From Gammaproteobacteria bacterium (GTDB lineage Bacteria > Pseudomonadota > Gammaproteobacteria > Eutrophobiales > Eutrophobiaceae), in assembly GCA_021773235.1 (NCBI GenBank), contig JAJFKL010000010.1:1-64000 (forward strand): a stretch of 64,000 nt of DNA, written 5' to 3'. Below, piece by piece: positions 55,062 to 64,000 of this stretch (position 1 is its first letter; each line of letters starts with the position of its first letter). A program made the translations under genes and the position numbers. The notes beneath the pieces were generated by a model that saw only the letters and a list, made by a program, of their open reading frames with translations, was not told the DNA's origin and did no database searches.

Positions 55062-55865
55062 ATGAAAGAACTGGAAAGATTACTCGTAATTATGAAATCG
55101 CTGCGTGATCCAGTGAATGGATGTCCGTGGGATAATGAACAAACGATTGATTCGATAAAAGCATTTACCCTAGAAGAAGCCTATGAAGTGGTGGATGCCA
55201 TTGAGTGTAATGATATCGAAGGCTTGCGAGATGAACTGGGAGATTTATTGTTTCATATTGTTTTTTATTCTGAAATGGCCGATGAGGAAAAACATTTTAA
55301 TTTTCATGATGTGGTAAAACACGCCAATCAGAAGCTTGAGCGCAGACATCCGCACGTATTTTCAGACTTAAAGGTGGATAATGTTGACCAAGTTAAAGCG
55401 CTTTGGGAACAAATAAAACAGCAAGAACGCAAAGATGCAGCTATCGATACGGCTAATAAACCGGAGAATCTACTCGATGATATAGGTAAAAATATGCCGG
55501 CTGTTAAAAGGGCAGAAAAATTACAAAAACGTGCAGCGACGGTTGGTTTTGATTGGACTGATAGTCAGGACATATTAAATAAGATCGATGAAGAGTTAAG
55601 CGAACTTCGTCATGCACTTCAAGAGCCGAATAATACTGAACATATCTCTGAAGAATTGGGTGACTTGATGTTTTGCTGCGTTAATCTTGCCAGACATTAT
55701 AAAATTGATTCCGAGATTTCACTTAGAGATACTAATGAAAAGTTTGTCAGCCGCTTTAATTACATAGAAGAAACCTTGAAAAAACGAAAGAAATCGCTGA
55801 GTGATGCAACATTGGATGAAATGGATGCGCTTTGGAATGAGGCTAAACAGCTTGCTAAAAAATAA
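55062..55865 (+). CDS. mazG: Nucleoside triphosphate pyrophosphohydrolase MazG
   Basis: MazG hydrolyses (d)NTPs to monophosphates and lowers ppGpp-related stress. At 267 residues it has the two tandem MazG domains. The first is C-P-W-D-x-E-Q-T with E-E-A-Y-E, D-E-L-G-D-L-L-F-H-I. The second, weaker, domain has E-E-L-G-D-L-M-F-C-C-V-N-L. Both metal-binding E-E-x-x-D sites are intact. It is transcribed alone. Confidence 0.95.
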   Translation: MKELERLLVIMKSLRDPVNGCPWDNEQTIDSIKAFTLEEAYEVVDAIECNDIEGLRDELGDLLFHIVFYSEMADEEKHFNFHDVVKHANQKLERRHPHVFSDLKVDNVDQVKALWEQIKQQERKDAAIDTANKPENLLDDIGKNMPAVKRAEKLQKRAATVGFDWTDSQDILNKIDEELSELRHALQEPNNTEHISEELGDLMFCCVNLARHYKIDSEISLRDTNEKFVSRFNYIEETLKKRKKSLSDATLDEMDALWNEAKQLAKK

Positions 55866-55868
55866 GCA

Positions 55869-56165
55869 TTATTTATTAATGCGGTTTCGGTCCAGATTTA
55901 TGATCCTGCCTTTTGAGTCAAATTCTATTTCTGACATCCATTTTTCAGTGCTTCTCTGTGACGGGATGAAAAACCAGGTTTTGCGTAATATATTGTGATG
56001 GTGATCGGTTCTTTGAGTTTCGTGATCTGGGGCTCCTACTCTGTAAAGAACCTCTGCTTCTGACATCCCTTTTCTAAGTTTGATGTAATCTCGCATATCA
56101 ATCTCATCAGCAGAGGCCATAGAACCATAAAGTAGAACTAAAAAGAGGAGGAGGAGTTTCTTCAT
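55869..56165 (-). CDS. Small exported protein with BamE/SmpA-like fold (DUF2845-like)
   Basis: A 98-residue protein: signal peptide (about 1-19, ending A-S-A), then I-K-L-R-K-G-M-S-E-A-E-V-L-Y-R-V-G-A-P-D, typical of the BamE/SmpA helix pair, and a closing strand I-E-F-D-S-K-G-R-I-I-N-L. There is no lipobox. It may bind a peptidoglycan or outer-membrane partner. It ends four bases from mazG on the other strand. A terminator-like hairpin lies 70 bases upstream. Confidence 0.65.
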   Translation of the reverse strand: MKKLLLLFLVLLYGSMASADEIDMRDYIKLRKGMSEAEVLYRVGAPDHETQRTDHHHNILRKTWFFIPSQRSTEKWMSEIEFDSKGRIINLDRNRINK

Positions 56166-56234
56166 GGCATATCTATTAATTGCTCTTATGTTTAATAGAG
56201 TAGGATTGGCGCTAGAGGTTCATTAATTTTGGAC

Positions 56235-56298
56235 AAAAAAAAGGGTGCGGTTCAGAGCGCACCCAGTAGTCAAGGGGGGGAGGAGATATACTACTATC
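56235..56298 (-). ncRNA. Candidate small RNA with a C-rich (anti-Shine-Dalgarno) loop
   Basis: A hairpin GGGTGCG/CGCACCC (56243-56264) followed on the minus strand by eight T residues is an orphan terminator, since folE2 has its own terminator at 56417-56452. Upstream on the minus strand a -35-like TTGAAC (56328-56333) and a -10-like TGCAAT (56305-56310) are 17 bases apart. They predict a start near 56298. The short RNA would form an AGTAG/CTACT stem exposing a loop with CUCCUCC and eight Cs, complementary to Shine-Dalgarno sites. An attenuator for the gene starting at 56165 is the alternative. Confidence 0.55.
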
Positions 56299-56416
56299 TA
56301 AACTATTGCATTAGTTATGCCATATAGGTTCAATATATATATTAAACAATAAGATAGGAAATATATCTAAAGTGAATTATTGATAATTAAATGGCAAAAT
56401 ATTGGCAATAGACGCC

Positions 56417-56452
56417 AAAACGCCGTTTTTTGACTACAAAAAACGGCGTTTT
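56417..56452. terminator. Rho-independent terminator after folE2
   Basis: A 15-bp perfect stem with core ACGCCGT/ACGGCGT and a six-base loop. It is flanked by runs of A and T on both arms, so it can act on both strands. It begins 22 bases after the folE2 stop on the minus strand. Confidence 0.93.
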
Positions 56453-56473
56453 ATTATGCTGCGTTTGGGAAAA

Positions 56474-57292
56474 TTAGGGCTTATTTTTCTTATCTTTGTC
56501 GCAAGAAAGCATGGCGTAAGCCGAGTGATTATGTATTGATTCAAAATTTTCTGATTCGACCGTATAGCCTAGAATTCTGTCATCTTCATTAAATTTTACT
56601 GCAACATCACGGACAATATCTTCAACGAATTTTGGATTATCGTATGCTCGTTCAGTGACGTACTTTTCGTCGGGTCTTTTTAAAAGGCCATATAGCTCAC
56701 ATGATGCTACTTTTTCGATAACATCAATGAGTTCTTCAAGCCAAATAAAATCAGCCATTCTAACGCAAGCAGTTATATGTGAGCGCTGATTGTGTGCCCC
56801 ATAATCAGATATGCTCTTTGAACAAGGGCATAATGATGTGACTGGTACCTGTACTTTTACTAGCACCTCTGGTTTAGCATCCCTAATCTGACCGATAAAC
56901 GATACTTCATAATCCATCAGGCTTTTTACACCAGATACTGGCGCGGCTTTATTAACAAAATAGGGGAAGGTCATTTCTATATCGCCCGATTGAGCACTCA
57001 GACGTTCGGTCATCTCTTCAATCATGCGTTTGAATGATTGCACGTTAATCTCATACTCATGATGATTCAGAATTTCAACAAAGCGCGACATGTGGGTGCC
57101 TTTATATTCTTCCGGCAAATTCACATACATGTTGAAATTGGCAACGGTATGTTGCTCGCGACCAGAACGATCACTGACCACAATAGGGTGTTTGATATCT
57201 TTAATACCAACCTTATCGATGGCTATGTGCCGGGTATCTAGACTGTTCTGGGTATCCGGTATTTCTGTAGTTGCAGGCACTGGTTTATTCAT
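56474..57292 (-). CDS. folE2: GTP cyclohydrolase FolE2 (type IB)
   Basis: FolE2 opens GTP to dihydroneopterin triphosphate, the entry step of pterin and folate synthesis. The catalytic segment [20 protein letters not shown] is intact. The frame starts at TTG 57307, but the ATG at 57292 (M-N-K-P-V-P) fits better. Type IB enzymes do not depend strictly on zinc and are often used under zinc limitation. No type IA folE is in the window. H4MPT and folate pterins both need this activity. Confidence 0.95.
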   Translation of the reverse strand: MNKPVPATTEIPDTQNSLDTRHIAIDKVGIKDIKHPIVVSDRSGREQHTVANFNMYVNLPEEYKGTHMSRFVEILNHHEYEINVQSFKRMIEEMTERLSAQSGDIEMTFPYFVNKAAPVSGVKSLMDYEVSFIGQIRDAKPEVLVKVQVPVTSLCPCSKSISDYGAHNQRSHITACVRMADFIWLEELIDVIEKVASCELYGLLKRPDEKYVTERAYDNPKFVEDIVRDVAVKFNEDDRILGYTVESENFESIHNHSAYAMLSCDKDKKNKP

Positions 57293-57427
57293 TTGCTTAA
57301 ATTCCAATAACTTAGGTTAAGAAGGTAAAAAGTAGTGTAAGAAAAAATCACTAAGCTGAGTGATTCTACTCTAATTAAGTGTCATATCCATCCTACTAGG
57401 ATGCAGCGTGTGGCGATAATGTTCCGA

Positions 57428-58321
57428 TTATTTATTGCGTTTAACGATGTAATCAGCAATTGCCCTTAGCATATCGGCTTTTTTATCGAAGGCTTCAAGA
57501 CATTCCAGAGCTTCATTATATAAGTCGTTAGCTGCTTTTTTGGCGCCTTCCATTCCAAGAAGGTTAGGGTAGGTCGGTTTGTTCATGGCTATATCAGAAC
57601 CCTGAGGTTTACCCAATGTTTCGGTATCACTCTCAATATCAAGAATGTCATCCTTGATTTGAAAGGCTAAACCAATACATTTTGCGTACTGTGAGATGCG
57701 AGATAGTAATTCCCGGTCAACATTATCGACAGATAATGCACCTAATTCTGCGCTTGCCCTGATCAAGGCTCCCGTTTTATGGATGTGCATGTTTTCAAGT
57801 TCAGCAATTGTCAGTGATATACCGACAGATGCTAAATCAATTGCCTGACCACCAGCCATACCTCGTGAACCACTAGCAATTGCAAGTGTTTCAATCATAG
57901 ACAAGCGTTGCTTATCATTTACTTGAATATCTGGATCATGGGCTAAAATGTGAAAGGACAATGCCTGCAAGGCATCACCAGCTAATATTGCAGTGGCATC
58001 ATCATAGGCTTTATGACAGGTTGGACGACCGCGACGCAGGTCATCATCATCCATTGCAGGTAAATCATCATGAATTAGAGAGTAAGCATGAATGATTTCA
58101 ACAGCACATGCGGGGCCATCTAAAGCGGTTAGATCTATACCAAACGCTTCTCCAGTGGCATATAAAATAACGGGACGAATACGTTTGCCATTACCCAGTA
58201 CGGAATAGCGCATTGCTTCATGTAATTTTTCAGGTTGAACTGAAGGCTCAGGCAGCCAACGATTAAGGGCGGTTTCCACAGAGTTTTGATAAACCTGCAA
58301 GCGTTCTAAAAAGTCGGTCAT
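57428..58321 (-). CDS. ispA: Farnesyl diphosphate synthase (polyprenyl synthetase) IspA
   Basis: A 297-residue all-helical prenyltransferase with the first aspartate motif D-D-L-P-A-M-D-D-D-D-L-R-R-G and the second D-D-I-L-D at the end of the active site, plus K-T-G-A-L. It makes farnesyl diphosphate from isoprenoid units. It follows xseB directly, the usual order xseB-ispA-dxs, but dxs is absent. Confidence 0.95.
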   Translation of the reverse strand: MTDFLERLQVYQNSVETALNRWLPEPSVQPEKLHEAMRYSVLGNGKRIRPVILYATGEAFGIDLTALDGPACAVEIIHAYSLIHDDLPAMDDDDLRRGRPTCHKAYDDATAILAGDALQALSFHILAHDPDIQVNDKQRLSMIETLAIASGSRGMAGGQAIDLASVGISLTIAELENMHIHKTGALIRASAELGALSVDNVDRELLSRISQYAKCIGLAFQIKDDILDIESDTETLGKPQGSDIAMNKPTYPNLLGMEGAKKAANDLYNEALECLEAFDKKADMLRAIADYIVKRNK

Positions 58322-58567
58322 TTATTCTTCGTTATTATCTGGGTTGAAAGGTTCTAGTTTAGCGTTCTCGTCTTTTCCCAGCAAAATACTGACCTTTTGT
58401 TCGGCTTCACTCAAGGCTTGTTGGCATGACTTGGTTAATACGATACCTCGTTCAAAATGCTTAAGAGATTCTTCCAGGGACAAGTCACCTTTTTCCATGG
58501 TTTGAACCAGCTGTTCAAGCTCAGCTAATGTCTTTTCAAAGTTGATTGAACTAGTTTTCTTTGGCAC
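58322..58567 (-). CDS. xseB: Exodeoxyribonuclease VII small subunit
   Basis: An 81-residue helical protein. F-E-K-T-L-A-E-L-E-Q-L-V and L-E-x-G-D-L-S-L-E-E-S-L-K-x-F-E-x-G are the signature. It partners XseA, which is not here. Its stop abuts the ispA start. Confidence 0.95.
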   Translation of the reverse strand: MPKKTSSINFEKTLAELEQLVQTMEKGDLSLEESLKHFERGIVLTKSCQQALSEAEQKVSILLGKDENAKLEPFNPDNNEE

Positions 58568-58717
58568 AAGAAATCTCTGAATTAAAGTACGGGATGTTAT
58601 TAAAAAAGGCGCTTATATTATCATCACTTGGCCTCATTACTAGTATGGAACATATGAAAATATTAATTTCATATCCTGTTTGACAGGAAATTGATGCTAG
58701 GCTAAAGTTTTACCAGT

Positions 58718-58732
58718 TTAGACCAAGTCTAA
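58718..58732. promoter_or_regulatory. Palindromic operator-like site before the rubrerythrin gene
   Basis: A perfect dyad TTAGAC-caa-GTCTAA lies 48 bases before the rubrerythrin start, in the divergent gap with xseB. Position and symmetry suit a dimeric redox regulator, but the sequence does not match a known consensus I can name. The ribosome site GGAGGAG before ATG 58780 is strong. Confidence 0.4.
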
Positions 58733-58779
58733 TTGATAATAAATACATTATTTCGAATAAAAATATCCGGAGGAGAAGT

Positions 58780-59199
58780 ATGGAACTTAAAGGCTCTAAA
58801 ACCGAAGAAAACTTAAAAGCTGCATTTGCTGGTGAATCTCAAGCAAACCGTCGTTATCTTTATTTCGCACAAAAAGCAGACGTCGAAGGTTTTAATGATG
58901 TTTCTGCTGTTTTTAGATCGACAGCTGAAGGTGAGACTGGCCATGCGCATGGGCATTTGGAATACCTTGAGGCTGTAGGTGACCCAGCTACAGGAGAGCC
59001 TATAGGAAGCACAGATCTTAACCTCAAAGCTGCTATTGCTGGTGAAACACATGAATATACTGATATGTATCCAGGAATGGCTAAGTCAGCACGAGAAGAA
59101 GGTTTTGATGAGATTGCTGATTGGTTTGAAACCTTGGCAAAGGCAGAACGTTCTCATGCTAATCGTTTTACCAAAGCACTAGATAATCTCGGTTCATAA
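58780..59199 (+). CDS. Rubrerythrin-family ferritin-like diiron protein
   Basis: A 139-residue four-helix diiron protein with the iron ligands E-x-x-H repeated in A-E-G-E-T-G-H-A-H and A-E-R-S-H, and the opening [18 protein letters not shown]. The C-terminal rubredoxin domain of full-length rubrerythrin is absent, so electrons must come from another protein. It detoxifies peroxide. It precedes the Fe-S protein and DUF3501 gene, a recurring trio. Confidence 0.92.
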   Translation: MELKGSKTEENLKAAFAGESQANRRYLYFAQKADVEGFNDVSAVFRSTAEGETGHAHGHLEYLEAVGDPATGEPIGSTDLNLKAAIAGETHEYTDMYPGMAKSAREEGFDEIADWFETLAKAERSHANRFTKALDNLGS

Positions 59200-59227
59200 A
59201 TACCAGATTATGTTATCAGTTTGATTG

Positions 59228-59245
59228 AGCCGGCTAATGCCGGCT
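59228..59245 (+). terminator. Weak intrinsic terminator after rubrerythrin
   Basis: A 7-bp GC-rich stem AGCCGGC/GCCGGCT with a TAAT loop, followed by TAATTATTTAT. The T-run is interrupted, so readthrough into the Fe-S gene at 59282 is likely. Confidence 0.6.
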
Positions 59246-59281
59246 TAATTATTTATCCTGTTTCAACTTGAATTTTAGATT

Positions 59282-60622
59282 ATGAATGAAGGACGCGAAG
59301 GTAGTCTTGAAGCCCCAACTAGACACCCAATAGATTGGAAATCGGGTGAGTTTTATGATGAATCCACATTGTTTAATGAGCTTGAGCGTGTCTACGATAT
59401 TTGTCATGGTTGTCGGCGCTGCGTCAGTCTTTGTAATTCATTTCCAACGTTGTTTGACTTAGTTGACGAATCAGACACCTTTGAAGTTGATGGGGTAAAG
59501 AAAGAAGATTATTGGGATGTTGTTGACCATTGTTACTTATGCGATCTTTGCTACCTTACTAAATGTCCTTACGTTCCACCACATGAATGGAATGTAGATT
59601 TTCCCCATTTAATGTTGCGTGCAAAGGCGCAAAAATTTAAGAAAGGGGAGACAAAACTACGTGATAAAATACTTACCTCGACAGATGCCGTTGGTTCACT
59701 TGCAGGTATCCCTGTCATTGCCCAGACAGTAAATACGGCTAATTCTATAAGACCGGTCCGTAAAATTTTAGAAAAGACAGTAGGTATACATGCGGATGCT
59801 GTGTTACCCGATTTTCATAGTAATTCGTTGCGTAAACGATATGACAAACTCGAAACGCCAAATATTGATGGTGAAGCTACTGATCTTACTAAGGGAAAGG
59901 TTGCCATTTTTGTTACTTGCTATGGCAATCGCAATGAACCGGATGTTGTAGAAGACCTTATCGCCATCCTCAGACACAACAAACTAGAAGTTAGATTGAT
60001 TGAGCAGGAAAAATGTTGTGGTATGCCTAAAATGGAATTGGGAGATCTGGAGAGTGTTGAAAAATTAAAGGATTTCAATGTTCCACAATTAATGAACATG
60101 GTGGAAGCAGGTTTCGATATCATCGCGCCAATTCCTTCTTGTGTTTTAATGTTTAAGCAAGAATTACCGTTATTGTTTCCTGATAATGCAGATGTGCAGA
60201 CAGTTCAACAGGCTTTTTATGACCCATTTGAATATCTGATGCTGCGCAATAAAGACAATAAGTTAAATACAGAGTTTAAAAATAAGCTAGGCAAGGTGGC
60301 TTATCATGTCCCTTGCCATCAGCGTGTTCAGAAGATTGGGCCAAAAACCAAGGAAGTGTTAGAACTTGTGCCGGACACTGATATTACTTTAATCGAGCGC
60401 TGTTCTGGTCATGATGGAACTTATGCCGTTAAAACTGAATACCATGAAGTCTCAATGAAAATATGCAAGCCTGTAACAAATAAGATAAAGGGTGCTGAAC
60501 TAGACCATTATATAAGTGATTGTCCGATGGCGGGACATCAAATAGATAATGGGATGGATGAAGATTCAGAAATGAGTGCAGAAAGTCCGTTCTCATTGTT
60601 AAGACAGGCTTACGGGATCTAG
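59282..60622 (+). CDS. Heterodisulfide-reductase/GlpC-like iron-sulfur protein
   Basis: A 446-residue protein with two [4Fe-4S] ferredoxin-like clusters (C-H-G-C-R-R-C-V-S-L-C and C-Y-L-C-D-L-C-Y-L-T-K-C-P) and two CCG domains. The first ends E-K-C-C-G-M; the second is degenerate, E-R-C-S-G-H. Such proteins move electrons between quinones or small carriers and a catalytic partner. Together with rubrerythrin and DUF3501 it probably makes an electron-delivery unit to the diiron site (inference). A two-base gap separates it from the DUF3501 gene. Confidence 0.9.
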   Translation: MNEGREGSLEAPTRHPIDWKSGEFYDESTLFNELERVYDICHGCRRCVSLCNSFPTLFDLVDESDTFEVDGVKKEDYWDVVDHCYLCDLCYLTKCPYVPPHEWNVDFPHLMLRAKAQKFKKGETKLRDKILTSTDAVGSLAGIPVIAQTVNTANSIRPVRKILEKTVGIHADAVLPDFHSNSLRKRYDKLETPNIDGEATDLTKGKVAIFVTCYGNRNEPDVVEDLIAILRHNKLEVRLIEQEKCCGMPKMELGDLESVEKLKDFNVPQLMNMVEAGFDIIAPIPSCVLMFKQELPLLFPDNADVQTVQQAFYDPFEYLMLRNKDNKLNTEFKNKLGKVAYHVPCHQRVQKIGPKTKEVLELVPDTDITLIERCSGHDGTYAVKTEYHEVSMKICKPVTNKIKGAELDHYISDCPMAGHQIDNGMDEDSEMSAESPFSLLRQAYGI

Positions 60623-60623
60623 T

Positions 60624-61208
60624 ATGAAAAAATTAACACGTGATGATCTCTACTCATTAGAAAAATACTCAGAAGTGCGTTCTACCTTTCGTGCTGAGGT
60701 AATGGAGCATAAAAAGAATCGTCAATTAGCTATCGGTCCGAATGTGACACTTTATTTTGAAGACCGGACTGTAATGCATTATCAAATCCAGGAAATTCTA
60801 CGAGTTGAACGTGTTTTCGAAGCAGAAGGAATTGAGGAAGAATTAGAAACGTATAATTCAATGATTCCTGACGGTTCAAACTGGAAGGCAACATTTATGA
60901 TCGAATTTGCCGAGGAAGCTGAACGACGTGATGCTTTGTCCAAGATGATAGGTATCGAAGCTCAAGTTTGGGTAAAGGTCGATGGTTTTGATGAAGTGAT
61001 TCCGATTTCGGATGAAGACCTTGAACGGGATAATGAAAATAAAACTTCTTCCGTACACTTCATGCGCTTTGAATTTAGTTCTGAAATGGTTGCCGCATTA
61101 AAGCAGGGCAGCCGATTGTCGGCGGGTATACATCATCCTGCTTATGAACACACAGTGGATCCAGTGCCACAACATATCCGTGATTCGCTAGTTTCCGATC
61201 TAGATTAA
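60624..61208 (+). CDS. DUF3501 family protein
   Basis: A 194-residue protein without membrane segments. The opening L-T-R-D-D-L-Y-S-L-E-K-Y and N-V-T-L-Y-F-E-D-R-T-V-M-H-Y-Q-I-Q-E-I-L-R are typical DUF3501 features. The function is unknown, but the family regularly follows the Fe-S and rubrerythrin genes, so a shared function in oxidative or redox control is likely. The gene is one base beyond the previous stop. Confidence 0.9.
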   Translation: MKKLTRDDLYSLEKYSEVRSTFRAEVMEHKKNRQLAIGPNVTLYFEDRTVMHYQIQEILRVERVFEAEGIEEELETYNSMIPDGSNWKATFMIEFAEEAERRDALSKMIGIEAQVWVKVDGFDEVIPISDEDLERDNENKTSSVHFMRFEFSSEMVAALKQGSRLSAGIHHPAYEHTVDPVPQHIRDSLVSDLD

Positions 61209-61221
61209 ACATTAAACTTCC

Positions 61222-61247
61222 TTATACTCATTTCAAAAGAGTATAAT
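61222..61247 (+). promoter_or_regulatory. Dyad and -10 element upstream of parE
   Basis: An 8-bp inverted repeat TTATACTC/GAGTATAA (61222-61229 with 61239-61246) overlaps a perfect TATAAT at 61242-61247, about 70 bases before the parE start. It may be the parE promoter with an overlapping operator, or a weak terminator of the DUF3501 operon. Confidence 0.4.
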
Positions 61248-61309
61248 CTGCCAACTAATATCGATGCGTGTTCGATATTCCCCTGCACATACAATTAACA
61301 GCGAGATAA

Positions 61310-63392
<2,083 letters not shown>

Positions 63393-63558
63393 GATCTTGC
63401 TCCTGCTTAGTAAGTATTGAGTAATGATCGAACAAGTAGATTAAATAGAAGTGACAATTAAATTATCATTTAATGTCAGAAGTTAAAGTAAATATGTAAA
63501 ACAACATATAAAACAAATAGATATAGAAGGTATCTGATGTTTATTAGAGGAAATTGCA

Positions 63559-64000
63559 ATGCCTGATTCAATGAGTTTTGACTTCGAGCAAAACGAACAA
63601 CGGCCACTACAGGAATTTACCGAGAAAGCCTATCTCGATTATTCCATGTACGTAATTCTTGACCGTGCCTTACCGCATATCGGCGATGGTCTGAAACCAG
63701 TGCAACGCCGAATTATCTATGCCATGTCAGAGCTGGGTTTAAAGTCAACGGCTAAATACAAAAAATCAGCACGCACGATTGGTGATGTGCTAGGCAAATT
63801 TCATCCGCACGGTGATTCAGCTTGTTATGAAGCTATGGTCTTGATGGCACAGAATTTTTCCTATCGCTATCCGCTAGTCGATGGCCAGGGTAATTGGGGC
63901 TCGATGGATGACCCTAAATCCTTTGCTGCAATGCGCTATACAGAATCAAAGTTAGCAGCTTACTCAGACGTTTTATTGAGTGAAGTTTCACAAGGGACGG
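63559..64000 (+). CDS. parC: DNA topoisomerase IV subunit A (3' end outside window)
   Basis: The first 147 codons are present. The [15 protein letters not shown] start, [12 protein letters not shown] and [14 protein letters not shown] are ParC-specific, giving the quinolone-determining region with serine and glutamate as in susceptible E. coli. The active-site tyrosine would lie after the R-Y-T-E-S-K segment. AGAGGAA precedes the ATG. Confidence 0.96.
   Translation, partial: MPDSMSFDFEQNEQRPLQEFTEKAYLDYSMYVILDRALPHIGDGLKPVQRRIIYAMSELGLKSTAKYKKSARTIGDVLGKFHPHGDSACYEAMVLMAQNFSYRYPLVDGQGNWGSMDDPKSFAAMRYTESKLAAYSDVLLSEVSQGT

Overview
The window reads as chromosome from an AT-rich, Gram-negative, aerobic gammaproteobacterium that lives at least partly on one-carbon compounds or alcohols. 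The evidence is gene content. There is a complete pqqABCDE cluster with two quinoprotein-associated periplasmic genes, a four-gene operon of the tetrahydromethanopterin (H4MPT)/methylofuran type, and almost the whole molybdenum-cofactor pathway including fdhD for formate dehydrogenase. Outer-membrane and periplasmic genes (porin, Braun-type lipoprotein, L,D-transpeptidase, RND pump) confirm a diderm. A methylotroph of the Methylophaga/Piscirickettsiaceae type would fit, but the genus is a guess. I see no tRNA, rRNA, insertion sequence, prophage or CRISPR array.

Layout. 1-5.6 kb: the 3' part of an AcoR-like sigma-54 activator, a SoxYZ-like carrier, a quinoprotein-relay metallohydrolase, then a porin behind a 590-bp leader rich in inverted repeats. 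5.7-8.5 kb: a SHOCT-type exported protein, prolyl aminopeptidase and folP. 8.5-11.9 kb (minus): pqqABCDE, with a hairpin after the tiny pqqA. 12.1-15.3 kb (plus): a dihydropteroate-synthase-like protein, DUF447, an MfnB-like synthase and a pterin-carbinolamine dehydratase, the coding regions overlapping end to start. 15.8-23.7 kb: moaC facing moaDE, an L-2-hydroxyglutarate oxidase, an orphan ParA, and the minus-strand run moaA-fdhD-mobA-mobB-moeA, with a strongly folded leader between moaA and fdhD. moaB lies apart at 45 kb.

23.9-35.9 kb is mixed housekeeping and accessory material: CYTH phosphatase, AmpG-like permease, a selenoprotein-W-like thioredoxin-fold protein, a PP2C phosphatase fused to a formylglycine-enzyme-like domain, HrpA, a Kef-type antiporter, an unknown membrane protein overlapping a CMD-like/Rieske fusion, and an azoreductase-like flavoprotein. 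36-40.3 kb is a MoxR-DUF58-transglutaminase operon. 40.3-50.9 kb holds nitroreductase, MATE and RND transporters, a newly noticed 33-codon gene, YbaN, a glutathione transferase and Hsp15.

50.9-64 kb: an L,D-transpeptidase convergent with its probable substrate (an Lpp-like lipoprotein), separated by a chain of mini-hairpins; an aminotransferase, HNH nuclease, MazG, a probable small RNA with a C-rich loop, folE2, xseB-ispA without dxs, a rubrerythrin / Fe-S / DUF3501 trio, and parE with the 5' part of parC.

How it fits together (inference): PQQ serves a methanol/alcohol dehydrogenase outside the window, H4MPT and methylofuran carry the resulting formaldehyde-level carbon, and Moco plus FdhD equip formate dehydrogenase. 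The first 24 kb is therefore close to a cofactor supply island for one oxidation pathway whose catalytic enzymes lie elsewhere.
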